Shown here piece by piece: positions 26,980-35,637 of a stretch of 64,000 bases of DNA. A program made the position numbers and the translations under genes. The DNA comes from Ferruginibacter sp. (GTDB lineage: Bacteria > Bacteroidota > Bacteroidia > Chitinophagales > Chitinophagaceae): NCBI GenBank assembly GCA_025352695.1, contig JANXSK010000107.1, positions 1-64,000 of the forward strand. Reading direction: 5' to 3'. The notes under the pieces are model-generated. The model saw only the letters and a list, made by a program, of their open reading frames with translations, was not told the DNA's origin and searched no databases. The stretch's first letter is position 1. The number at the start of each line of letters is the position of its first letter.

Positions 26980-29556
26980 TTATTTATTTTCAATTGTGGT
27001 CATAATACCAGATCTGCCACTCTTATTAAACACTTTAAATTTAATCATTCCTTTTTCAGTAATTGGTGTGGAATATATTCTACTCTTAATAGTCGGCTCT
27101 TCGCCGTTGGAGGTATACCTAATTGTCATTTCAGGAAAAAGTACATTGGCAAAAACTTTTCCGTCTTTTAAAATAGCTCCGGCAAAGGGGATACGGTAAT
27201 TGTAACCGCCTGCAAAATGATCCAATCTCGGTAGTTCACGTACACCTAACATGTTAACGAATTGCGACCATGCTTTGTTATACAAAACTTCGCTCTTTAC
27301 TGCATCAGTTTCAGTTGCCCATTCAGGATCTTTTGCCCAGGCCTTTTCAGCCAATGCTGTAAATCTTGGCAAAATCATATATTCCATTTCCTGAGGCCCC
27401 TTAATTGTTTCGCCCCACATAGCACATTGTAACCCAATAATATTTTCTTTACCATAATCTGACAGACGTTGCTTAGTGGAATAAAATGATTTATCAATTG
27501 GCTTACCATCAGCGTCTTCTCTAATATTTTTAAGATAGTCGTAAGGTATAAAACGATAACTCTTTTCAAGTTGAGTGTAGCCTCCCCAATAATATCCTGG
27601 CTCATCATAGGTTTTGTACTGTGCCATATCAAAATAGAAATTACTAACAAAAGTTGTAACTACTTTATATCCCGCATTGGCAAGTTTATAGGCAAGGTCT
27701 TCACTGCCTTCATTGTTGTTCCAAACATACAATTTCATATCCTGATTTATAAATTCAGGGTTAGGGATTGTTATTTTTTTATCATCAACCATCGTTCTGC
27801 GAAAAGCCATTTCTTCCCAACCAGAAAGTGTAAGCCCTTTTGCTTTTAAAATATTGTTTACTTTAGAAATATAGTAATACCAAATACCATCAGTATTTTT
27901 AATTTCCGGGTTATTTTTTATTAAGGAAATGCAGTCTGGCGATTGTTGCCAAACCCCTGCTGGAACTTCATCGCCACCCAAATGAATTGTGGTTAACGGG
28001 GCTCCTGCCTGCTGGTATAATTTTACTATTTCCGTAACAACTTTCTCTATAAAATTATAAGTAGATGGAATTGCCACATCCATCACATTATCATGATAGT
28101 TTTGTGCGGTAGTGTAAACAGATTTATCGTTAACATCTCTTAAAAAATATTCCAGCGCTTCTTCATTCTTCCCTTCTTTCATCAGCCTTACGTAGCGGGC
28201 ATCCATTGCTTTAATTGCCGCCCTTGCATGTCCGGGAGTTTCAATTTCTGGAATAACTTTTATATGCCTGTTAGTGGCATATTGCAAAATTTCTATAAAA
28301 TCTGCCTTGGTGTAATAACCACTTCCGTACAAAGAATCAGTAAGGGCGCCTGAGCCATAAGCTGCGGGCATATTATTCTTTTCGTCAAGGCTGTGGCCAC
28401 GTCTTGCACCAAGAGAAATAAGTTCAGGCAATCCATCAATTTCTATTCGCCATCCCTCATCTTCTGTTAAATGAAAATGAAAGGTATTTAATTTATATAA
28501 AGCCATCAGATCTAACATTCTGTATACCTCCTTTTTTGTTTGAAAATTACGGGCTACATCCAACATAAATCCACGGTAACCAAAGCGTGGAGCATCTGTA
28601 ATTGTAACCCCAGGAATGGCAATAACTTTTTTATCTTTTGTTACCATCCAGGAGGAAGGAGGAAGCAAACTTTTTAGAGACTGAATACCATAAAATATTC
28701 CTGTAGCTGTAGATGCTGCAATTGTAATTCGTTCTGCGGTACTATTTAATTCATATCCTTCAGCAGCAATTCCGGTTTTCATTATTAAGCTGATACCCTT
28801 TCCTGTAATAGGTTTGGCTGAGATGGTTAATTTTATTCCCACCATCGCTAACAATTCATCTGCCAGCAATTTTGCTTCGTTTGCAAATGCATTGTCTGAA
28901 TTAATTTGAACGGAATTGTCTAATAAAAAAGTAGCCCCATTCTCTTTATAATTAGCTGGAGTAGGAAATACTTTACTACAATTTGCATCCGTAACTTTTT
29001 CTATTGCCTGGTTCTGATTATAAATGGTAGTTGCAAAATCTGATACGATTCTTCCATCAATTGGTTGAATAGGAAGCGGTATTTTAGTTACATTTTTTAT
29101 GTCAATTCCTTTATCCGGCGCATCATCCCAAACAAGGTAAAACCCTTCGGGTTGATCATTCTTATTCAATATTTGTCCCTCCAACAGCAATTCGACAACA
29201 ATAGTTTGCTTCGGCGCAATACCTTTAAAAGATTGCAGTGGAGCCAATTGAAATAAGTTGCCATTGAACTGCTTTAAACTAAAAATAGATTCGCCCTCTT
29301 TTAAAGCAATATTATTTTTTGAATTGAAATATAGGTTCCAACCATTGGCTGGTAGCACTTGTGTAGAATTATTTTTAACTGACAATGCAACCAGTGCCTG
29401 GTTTTTATTTTGGTAATTGTTGCTAACTGTAACCAGCAATATGGCAAGGTTTTTGGGATTGACTTGTTTTTCAGATTGACAAAAAACTTTACCTAAAAAA
29501 GTCATAATAAAAATACTTAGTACTATTGAAATTTTCTTAAATGATGCAGTTGGCAT
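26980..29556 (-). CDS. Beta-N-acetylhexosaminidase, glycoside hydrolase family 20
   Basis: This is an 858-aa secreted enzyme that removes terminal N-acetylhexosamine from chitin oligomers or peptidoglycan-type sugars. Order: signal peptide (residues 1-26, IMTFLGKVFC), CHB_HEX-like carbohydrate-binding domain (30-170, with WNLYFNSKNN), GH20b domain (around 190-320), TIM-barrel catalytic domain from GYRGFMLDVARNFQTKKEV, with FHFHLTEDEGWRIEIDGLPE and the catalytic Asp-Glu pair in IHLGGDEVPAGVW, then a C-terminal chitobiase-type domain (MTIRYTSNGEEPT). It is likely periplasmic or exported. It is monocistronic and divergent from the SnoaL-like gene. The four-domain layout resembles chitobiase rather than minimal GH20 enzymes. 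Confidence 0.93.
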   Translation of the reverse strand: MPTASFKKISIVLSIFIMTFLGKVFCQSEKQVNPKNLAILLVTVSNNYQNKNQALVALSVKNNSTQVLPANGWNLYFNSKNNIALKEGESIFSLKQFNGNLFQLAPLQSFKGIAPKQTIVVELLLEGQILNKNDQPEGFYLVWDDAPDKGIDIKNVTKIPLPIQPIDGRIVSDFATTIYNQNQAIEKVTDANCSKVFPTPANYKENGATFLLDNSVQINSDNAFANEAKLLADELLAMVGIKLTISAKPITGKGISLIMKTGIAAEGYELNSTAERITIAASTATGIFYGIQSLKSLLPPSSWMVTKDKKVIAIPGVTITDAPRFGYRGFMLDVARNFQTKKEVYRMLDLMALYKLNTFHFHLTEDEGWRIEIDGLPELISLGARRGHSLDEKNNMPAAYGSGALTDSLYGSGYYTKADFIEILQYATNRHIKVIPEIETPGHARAAIKAMDARYVRLMKEGKNEEALEYFLRDVNDKSVYTTAQNYHDNVMDVAIPSTYNFIEKVVTEIVKLYQQAGAPLTTIHLGGDEVPAGVWQQSPDCISLIKNNPEIKNTDGIWYYYISKVNNILKAKGLTLSGWEEMAFRRTMVDDKKITIPNPEFINQDMKLYVWNNNEGSEDLAYKLANAGYKVVTTFVSNFYFDMAQYKTYDEPGYYWGGYTQLEKSYRFIPYDYLKNIREDADGKPIDKSFYSTKQRLSDYGKENIIGLQCAMWGETIKGPQEMEYMILPRFTALAEKAWAKDPEWATETDAVKSEVLYNKAWSQFVNMLGVRELPRLDHFAGGYNYRIPFAGAILKDGKVFANVLFPEMTIRYTSNGEEPTIKSRIYSTPITEKGMIKFKVFNKSGRSGIMTTIENK

Positions 29557-29829
29557 TTTTTATTTTTTTGCGATGATTAATATACTGTGCAGTTTTTGAA
29601 TAGAGTATTTTATTGTCTGCTAAAATAATGCCTTTAAAAGAATTAAAATGCAATGCGGTAAATAAATATAAAATGAAAGAAATCATTTTACAGTAAAAAG
29701 GTAATCCAAAAAATAAAAAATATCAAAACACAATTATCGCTTTTTTCTTTACAAGTTAGTCCCAGAACGGTACATTTCTGTAAATTAAAATAAGCCAGTA
29801 TTGTTAATAATTTAAAACTATAACAACAT

Positions 29830-30192
29830 ATGATGACAACTTTCGAAATTGCCAACCGTCTGAAAGAACTTTGTAGCAAAGGGGAATATGAAACAGCACA
29901 ATTGCAATTATTTGCTGATAATGTTGTAAGCATTGAACCGATGGAATCTGAATTTTTTGAAAAGGAAACAACGGGTTTGCAAAACATTATTGAAAAGGGG
30001 CATAAATTTGAAAAAATTGTTCAAGAGATGCACGCTACAGCTATCTCTGAGCCCCTTGTTACTGGTAATATAATTGCATTTACACTTACTATAGATGTAA
30101 CCATGAAAGGACAGCCAAGACAAACTATCGGTGAACTTTGTGTTTACCACGTAAAAGATGGTAAAATTATTAAGGAAGAGTTTTTTATGTAA
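29830..30192 (+). CDS. SnoaL-like / NTF2-fold protein
   Basis: This is a 120-aa protein with the size and rhythm of the NTF2-like superfamily: an N-terminal helix pair (IANRLKELCSKGEYETAQLQL), a long strand region (IIAFTLTIDVTMKGQPRQTI) and a terminal strand GELCVYHVKDGKIIKEEFFM typical of SnoaL-like proteins. There is no signal peptide. The family includes isomerases, cyclases and non-catalytic proteins, so no reaction is claimed. It is a single gene, convergent with panD and only 23 bp from its end. Two adjacent ATG codons leave the start uncertain by one residue. Confidence 0.75.
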   Translation: MMTTFEIANRLKELCSKGEYETAQLQLFADNVVSIEPMESEFFEKETTGLQNIIEKGHKFEKIVQEMHATAISEPLVTGNIIAFTLTIDVTMKGQPRQTIGELCVYHVKDGKIIKEEFFM

Positions 30193-30215
30193 TTCTTTCA
30201 ACCCCTGTTTAAAAT

Positions 30216-30560
30216 TTATAACTTATTCCCTTCTTTCGGAAAAATAACAGCAGGCTTAAAACTTTTTGCTTCTTCAAAATCCATGGTGGCGTAAGACAGT
30301 ACAATTACGATATCACCTTCTGCGCCTTGCCGTGCCGCAGGGCCATTAAGGCAAATAACCCCAGTACCACGGCCACCTTTTATAACATAGGTTTCAATAC
30401 GACTGCCGTTATTTACATTTACAACCTGCACCTTTTCATTTTCAATTAAATTAGCTGCATCCATCAGGTTTTGGTCGATGGTAATACTGCCTATATAATT
30501 AAGATTGGCTTCGGTAATAACAACACGATGTATTTTTGATTTTAAAATTTCAATCTGCAT
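30216..30560 (-). CDS. panD: Aspartate 1-decarboxylase
   Basis: This pyruvoyl enzyme makes beta-alanine from aspartate for pantothenate and coenzyme A synthesis. It is synthesised as a proenzyme and self-cleaves between Gly24 and Ser25, seen here as [11 protein letters not shown] start at [18 protein letters not shown] (30560), which puts Gly-Ser at the canonical 24-25; an in-frame ATG 11 codons upstream is less likely. The rest is typical: [28 protein letters not shown] and [10 protein letters not shown]. Length 114 aa. No other pan genes are adjacent. Confidence 0.95.
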   Translation of the reverse strand: MQIEILKSKIHRVVITEANLNYIGSITIDQNLMDAANLIENEKVQVVNVNNGSRIETYVIKGGRGTGVICLNGPAARQGAEGDIVIVLSYATMDFEEAKSFKPAVIFPKEGNKL

Positions 30561-30710
30561 TTTATATTTTTTTAAAAGATGCAATTTAAACAAATTGAAA
30601 TATCTATTTACAATAGTATTAAGATAATTAAAGGCTATGCAACTAGGAGCTAATTTTACAGTTTTTTTAATAGGCGTTAATCATTTCCAAATAACAACTT
30701 CGTCTTAATA

Positions 30711-31427
30711 TTACTTACTACTATCGCTTAATTTAGCAATAGGTGTTAAAAGCATCTTTCTACATTCCACTTCAGAACCTTCGGCCTGAAAAGCAATCTG
30801 ACCATGATCTGCAGTGCAATCAAAACCATCATTTACCAAGTCGCCGTTTACCCAAACACGGATGGAATTTTTATAGCATTCTACCGTCATCGTGTTCCAT
30901 TGACCCAAAGGTTTTTCAGAATTATCTGTAAGATTTTTTACCCGGCGTCCCATCCCTTCTGTAATACCCCATTTTTTTTTGGGGCCACGACGCTTTTCCA
31001 TATGAGTCACTTTTATATCTTCTACAATGCACCAAAAATCGCCTGCATTGTTGTACTCCATCTGTGCTTCAATTGATTTTGGAAACATTTTGTATAAAGC
31101 CCTTGGTGTAGACGCATGAACCAATATGCCACAGTTACCAGGGTTACCGGCAAAGCGATATTCTACGACCAGACGATAATTTTGATACACAGAATCTGTA
31201 ATAAGATGTCCTTGTGGATTACCCATACTTACTAGCAAACCATTGCGGATAATGAATGGATTTTTTGCATGGGCATTCGTATCCATTTCAGGAATATCAA
31301 TATGCCAGCCTTTTAAATCTTTACCATTAAAAAGATTATGCGACTGGGGCATGGCAGTAAAAGAAAGAATGAATAAAAAAAATAAATAAAACAGCAGGTA
31401 TTTGAGCGCATTTTTATTAATTGGCAT
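30711..31427 (-). CDS. DUF1080 family protein (3-keto-disaccharide hydrolase type)
   Basis: This is a 238-aa exported protein with a signal peptide (LLFYLFFLFILSFTAMPQS). The concanavalin-like jelly-roll domain opens with the family signature HNLFNGKDLKGWHI and contains DSVYQNYRLVVEYRF, GNCGILVHAST and NTMTVECYKNSIRVWVNGDLVN. DUF1080 members hydrolyse 3-keto-glycosides in some Bacteroidota and are often found beside oxidoreductases and sugar isomerases; none is nearby here. It is a single gene with 258 bp upstream, divergent from the NtrC-type regulator, so the intergenic space probably holds two promoters. Confidence 0.85.
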   Translation of the reverse strand: MPINKNALKYLLFYLFFLFILSFTAMPQSHNLFNGKDLKGWHIDIPEMDTNAHAKNPFIIRNGLLVSMGNPQGHLITDSVYQNYRLVVEYRFAGNPGNCGILVHASTPRALYKMFPKSIEAQMEYNNAGDFWCIVEDIKVTHMEKRRGPKKKWGITEGMGRRVKNLTDNSEKPLGQWNTMTVECYKNSIRVWVNGDLVNDGFDCTADHGQIAFQAEGSEVECRKMLLTPIAKLSDSSK

Positions 31428-31685
31428 AGCATTATTTTTGTTGGTATTTTACTTTATTTACTTGTACAATGTACAGCATTTTTATGTTTTGTATTTTAAG
31501 TTTGTAAGAATTTATAAAACTGTGTAAGCAAATATTTTTTATCGGCTTATTTACTTTAAATAAATAAAAATTAAAGTAGAAGATTTTTAGCAATGGGTGC
31601 TATCAACTGCTTGAAAATAACATCAATATCAAATATTCATAGTAGCACGAAAAGGTATTTAACTAAATTTGAATAAAAATAAGCA

Positions 31686-33020
31686 GTGAACAAAATACTA
31701 CTCATTGATGATGAAGAAAAACTAAGGTCGTTACTAGCACGAATTATTGGATTAGAAGGCTTTGAAGTAATAGAAGCGGCAACCTGCAAAGCAGCTCTAA
31801 AAAAACTAGAACAGTTAGCTATAGATGTGGTGCTTTGTGATGTAAAATTACCAGATGGCAATGGTGTTGACTTTATCAAAGAAATTAAACATAGTTATCC
31901 TTCAGTTGAAGTTATTTTATTAACGGCTTATGGCAATATTCCAGATGGTGTTCAAGCAATAAAAAATGGCGCTTTTGATTACCTTACTAAAGGCAATGAC
32001 AATGACAAAATAATTCCCCTTATTAATCGTGCACTGGAAAAAGCAATGATGCAAAAACGCATTGAAAAACTGGAACAGCAAGTGGGCAAACGGTATGGTT
32101 TTGAGAGCATACTTGGAAATTCGCCTTTGATACTTGAGGCAATAGCCTTTGCAAAAAAGGTAGCCCCAACCAATGCTACCGTTTTACTGTTGGGTGAAAC
32201 GGGTACCGGTAAAGAAGTATTTGCACAGGCAATACATACTGGTAGTCAGCGGATGGGCAAACCTTTTATGGCACTCAATTGCAGTGCCTTTGGTAAAGAA
32301 TTATTAGAGAGCGAAATATTTGGACATAAAGCAGGTGCTTTTACAGGTGCTATAAAAGATAAAAAAGGTTTAATTGAAGAAGCTAGCACAGGAACGTTGT
32401 TTTTAGATGAAGTGGGCGAAATGCATATTGACCTGCAAGCGAAATTGTTGAGGGTGCTAGAAACAAGTGAATTTATAAAAGTGGGTGATACAAAACCTAC
32501 CAGGGTGAATGTACGTGTGATTGCAGCTACCAACCGTGACCTTCAACAGGAAGTGGCAGAAGGTAAATTCAGGGAAGATTTATTTTATCGCATCAATGTT
32601 TTTGCCATATCGCTGCCTGCTTTAAGAGATAGAAAAAAAGACATTCCTATTTTAGCGAATTATTTTTTAGAAATATTTGCACAAAAAATGAATGGTCATA
32701 TAAACAGCATTAGCAAAGATTTTATGGAAAGGCTGCAACAGCACAATTGGAAAGGCAATACACGTGAGTTAAAAAACGTAATAGAAAGAGCAGTAATATT
32801 AGCCAGTGATAGTAAATTAACAATAGAGAGCTTACCATTGGAAATGCAGCAGTTGCATTATGGGCAGCAAACACTTTCTGCCTTTGATTTAGCAAGCGTA
32901 GAAAAATTACATTTACAAAGAATGCTCAACCACACTAAAGGAAACAAGACTGAGACAGCTAAGTTATTAAATATTGGTCTAACTACTTTGTATCGTAAGA
33001 TTGAAGAATATAAATTATAA
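31686..33020 (+). CDS. NtrC-family response regulator, sigma-54-dependent activator
   Basis: This is a 444-aa protein that starts at GTG 31686. Receiver domain: acidic pocket DDEE at 8-11, phospho-acceptor Asp52 in VVLCDVKLPDG, Thr-Ala in LLTAYGN and Lys in DYLTKGND. AAA+ domain: Walker A GETGTGKE at 170-177, the sigma-54 contact loop GAFTGA at 217-222, Walker B LFLDEVGEM, and the arginine-finger region. A C-terminal Fis-type helix-turn-helix (NKTETAKLLNIGLTTLYRKI) follows. All residues needed for phosphorylation and sigma-54 activation are present. It lies directly upstream of the kdp genes, whose cluster lacks an OmpR-type KdpE, so it is the best candidate for the Kdp regulator (inference from context). 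Confidence 0.93.
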   Translation: MNKILLIDDEEKLRSLLARIIGLEGFEVIEAATCKAALKKLEQLAIDVVLCDVKLPDGNGVDFIKEIKHSYPSVEVILLTAYGNIPDGVQAIKNGAFDYLTKGNDNDKIIPLINRALEKAMMQKRIEKLEQQVGKRYGFESILGNSPLILEAIAFAKKVAPTNATVLLLGETGTGKEVFAQAIHTGSQRMGKPFMALNCSAFGKELLESEIFGHKAGAFTGAIKDKKGLIEEASTGTLFLDEVGEMHIDLQAKLLRVLETSEFIKVGDTKPTRVNVRVIAATNRDLQQEVAEGKFREDLFYRINVFAISLPALRDRKKDIPILANYFLEIFAQKMNGHINSISKDFMERLQQHNWKGNTRELKNVIERAVILASDSKLTIESLPLEMQQLHYGQQTLSAFDLASVEKLHLQRMLNHTKGNKTETAKLLNIGLTTLYRKIEEYKL

Positions 33021-33602
33021 ATTTAAAACTCGCCTTACTTCACTTTATACAGCGCATTTTTATTTGCAGATGTAAATGACATTGCTGTACACCAACAATT
33101 AGTATAATTTTTTCTTTTAAAAAATGAGTGGTTTGTACAACTTTTGCAACCAGCCCCGTTACAGCAGGCGGCTTGAAAGAAAACCTACTTTTTTTTCTGA
33201 ATATCCATTTCAAAAAAACTTTTTATTTCAAAGGCTTTATGTTTTAAAATAGGAGGCTTTGTAAACTTGTACCTGATTAATGCATTTTTATGTTGGGAGT
33301 AATTTTTGTTTAAAAAATATTATACCCCAAAATGAAAATCACCATTTCAAAATGGAAGGCTTTTATATTTTCAAAATATCTTCTCCGGTTGTTTAATTAA
33401 GCTAAAACCCTTTACAGTATTAGATTGTAATAATATTATCGGCATCAAATTAACCTGGGCATATTGTTTGGTTTATGGCAAACAGATCAAAAAAAAATAG
33501 TATTTTATTTTATAAACTTTAAAAAAAAGTTTATAAGTAATTAGCACTTTACATTTAAATAAAAGCTTCTGTCCTTATTTATAAATTTTTAAATTCATAA
33601 AC
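33021..33602 (+). promoter_or_regulatory. Long kdp upstream region with palindromes and repeats
   Basis: No gene is seen in these 582 bp. Visible structure: a sigma-54-like site with one -24 mismatch (TTTGTAC at 33132-33138, TTGCA at 33144-33148); imperfect direct repeats beginning AAGGCTTT at 33231 and 33356, each preceded by CCATTTCAAAA; a palindrome CCATTT-CA-AAATGG at 33342-33355; and an 11-bp inverted repeat (TTATAAACTTT and AAAGTTTATAA, 33520-33546, 5-bp spacer) 57 bp before the first small ORF. These are plausible activator sites for the NtrC-type regulator. No perfect -24/-12 promoter lies close to the first ORF. Confidence 0.4.
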
Positions 33603-33689
33603 ATGTTAATGACCATTTTACTCTTACTCGCCGCATTGTTGTGTTTTGTACTCTTTTTTAAATCTATTGATTTCTTTGAAAACATTTAG
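33603..33689 (+). CDS. 28-aa hydrophobic peptide at the head of the kdp operon
   Basis: The peptide runs MLMTILLLLAALLCFVLFFK and then SIDFFENI: one membrane span with a basic residue and an acidic aromatic tail. It is not KdpF, which follows separately at 33730. The pattern of hydrophobic segment, FFKSIDFFE and abrupt end is protein-like, and its place ahead of kdpF suggests a second small Kdp-associated subunit. An alternative start at the second Met removes two residues. The gap to kdpF is 40 bp. Confidence 0.55.
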   Translation: MLMTILLLLAALLCFVLFFKSIDFFENI

Positions 33690-33729
33690 CTCTTAGTACA
33701 CCCATTTTAAAATTAAAAAACAAAAAATC

Positions 33730-33810
33730 ATGTTTGTAACACTCTTCATCTTATCTATCGGGGTATTTATTTACCTCGTGTATGTTTTATTAAAACCAGA
33801 AAAATTTTAA
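33730..33810 (+). CDS. kdpF: Potassium-transporting ATPase subunit KdpF
   Basis: This is a 26-aa single-span membrane peptide, MFVTLFILSIGVFIYLVYVL followed by LKPEKF. The C-terminal Leu-x-Pro-Glu-x-Phe is the KdpF hallmark. In other bacteria KdpF stabilises the KdpABC complex in the inner membrane. It is too short for automatic gene callers in many genomes. It lies 18 bp ahead of kdpA, in the expected order F-A-B-C. Confidence 0.9.
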   Translation: MFVTLFILSIGVFIYLVYVLLKPEKF

Positions 33811-33828
33811 CTCTTTAAAAAAGAAATA

Positions 33829-35544
33829 ATGAACACAGAAATAACCGGTATAATAGTAACATTCATCTTAACCATACTATTGGCTTACCCACTGGGAAAA
33901 TACATAGCTAAATTATACAGCGGACAAAAAACCTGGCTCGACTTTATGAAACCTGTAGAGCGTTCCATCTACAAGTTTACAGGCATCAACCCAGGGCAAG
34001 CAATGAACTGGAAAGAATTTTTAAAAGCGATGCTCACCATTAATATGTTGTGGCTGGTGTACGCTTTTTTTATGTTCCTCTACCAGGCACATTTGCCACT
34101 TAACCCCGATGGTAACCCCAATATGACGGCAGACCTTAGCTTTAATACTGCTATTAGTTTTGTTGTTAATTGTAACCTGCAAGATTATTCAGGCGAAAGC
34201 GGTGTAACTTATCTTACGCAACTATTTGTAATAACTTTTTTACAATTTGTAAGTGCAGCAACAGGGATTGCATGTTTAATTGCTTTGTTTAACGGGCTAA
34301 AAGAAAAGACAACCAATAACCTTGGTAATTTTTGGCAAATATTTACAGTAACCATCACCCGTTTGTTAATACCGCTTTGTATAGTAGTGGCTATTTTATT
34401 AGCATTTAACGGATCGCCTGCCAGCTTTGATGGTAAAGATACTATTACCAACTTACAAGGCGATACCATACAAGTTAGTCGTGGCCCTGCAGCTGGAATG
34501 ATTGCAATTAAACATATTGGTACCAATGGGGGTGGATGGTTTGGCGCTAACTCCACACATCCTCTCGAAAACCCAAATTATTTTACCAACATAGTAGAAA
34601 TAATTGCACAAACTCTTATACCAATTGCAATGATATTTGCGCTTGGATTTTACATTAAGCGTAAAAAATTTGCTTATGTAATCTTTGGCGTGATGACGCT
34701 GGGAGTGCTGTTGTTGTTGATACCCACAGTAATTACAGAAATACATGGCAACCCACTATTAACGAAAATGGGTATAACACAATTAACGGGAGCCATGGAA
34801 GGTAAAGAATTAAGATTTGGCCCAGCCGCTTCTGGTTACTGGAGTATATTAACAACAGTAATCTCTACGGGTTCTGTTAACTCTATGCATGATAGCTCTA
34901 TGCCATTATCCGGCCTTATGCAAATGCTGGGTATGTTAGTGAATGGTTTTTATGGAGGCTGCGGGGTGGGAATACTTAATTACTTTATTTACATAATTAT
35001 TGCAGTATTTATTTCTGGCTTAATGGTAGGCAGAACACCAGAATTTATGGGGCATAAGGTAGAAGCAAGGGAAGTAAAGATTGCTGCACTGGTAACTTTA
35101 TTATCTGCCTTTATCATCAAAGGAGGAACCGCATTAGCAGCTTATTATTTTGTAAACCATGGCGATGCAAACTGGGCGGTAAAACCAAGTGCATGGTTAA
35201 ACAATCCAAACTATCATGGCTTTTCAGAAATGCTTTATCAATACACTTCCTCCAACGCAAACAATGGCAGCGGGTTTGAAGGACTTGCAGACAATAACCC
35301 ATTTTGGAACATCACCACTGGCTTTGCGATGATATTAGGAAGGTTTATTCCTATCATCGGCCCTATAGCTATTATAGGATTGATGGCCAATAAAAAATAT
35401 GTTCCTGAATCTGCCGGTACTTTAAAAGTGGATTCCATCACATTTGGAATGATGACGTTTGCAGTGATCATTATAGTAACAGCACTGTCTTATTTTCCTC
35501 CGCTGGTGTTAGGGCCAATAGCAGAATATTTCAGTATTCATTAA
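33829..35544 (+). CDS. kdpA: Potassium-transporting ATPase potassium-binding subunit KdpA
   Basis: This is the channel-like subunit that selects and takes up K+ from the periplasm for the KdpABC P-type ATPase. It has 571 aa and about ten membrane spans. Four selectivity-filter-type segments are seen: FVVNCNLQDYSGE, HIGTNGGGWFGANSTHP, NSMHDSSMPLSGL with YGGCGVGILN, and YTSSNANNGSGFEGL. Other family landmarks are SIYKFTGINPGQAMNWKEF and FMGHKVEAREVKIA. There is no damage. It is co-transcribed with kdpF and kdpB. Confidence 0.97.
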   Translation: MNTEITGIIVTFILTILLAYPLGKYIAKLYSGQKTWLDFMKPVERSIYKFTGINPGQAMNWKEFLKAMLTINMLWLVYAFFMFLYQAHLPLNPDGNPNMTADLSFNTAISFVVNCNLQDYSGESGVTYLTQLFVITFLQFVSAATGIACLIALFNGLKEKTTNNLGNFWQIFTVTITRLLIPLCIVVAILLAFNGSPASFDGKDTITNLQGDTIQVSRGPAAGMIAIKHIGTNGGGWFGANSTHPLENPNYFTNIVEIIAQTLIPIAMIFALGFYIKRKKFAYVIFGVMTLGVLLLLIPTVITEIHGNPLLTKMGITQLTGAMEGKELRFGPAASGYWSILTTVISTGSVNSMHDSSMPLSGLMQMLGMLVNGFYGGCGVGILNYFIYIIIAVFISGLMVGRTPEFMGHKVEAREVKIAALVTLLSAFIIKGGTALAAYYFVNHGDANWAVKPSAWLNNPNYHGFSEMLYQYTSSNANNGSGFEGLADNNPFWNITTGFAMILGRFIPIIGPIAIIGLMANKKYVPESAGTLKVDSITFGMMTFAVIIIVTALSYFPPLVLGPIAEYFSIH

Positions 35545-35637
35545 TTAATGCAAAGGATTTTTCATTAAAAATTAATAAAAAAAATCAATGCCTTTATGTT
35601 TATCTCATATAAATAATAACGGAACAAAATAAAAATT

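Noticed and set aside
33551-33567. TTAGCAC-N5-ATTTA as a kdp-proximal sigma-54 promoter
   Set aside because: The -12 element lacks GC and the -24 element lacks the GG pair; the similarity is limited to GCAC in AT-rich DNA.
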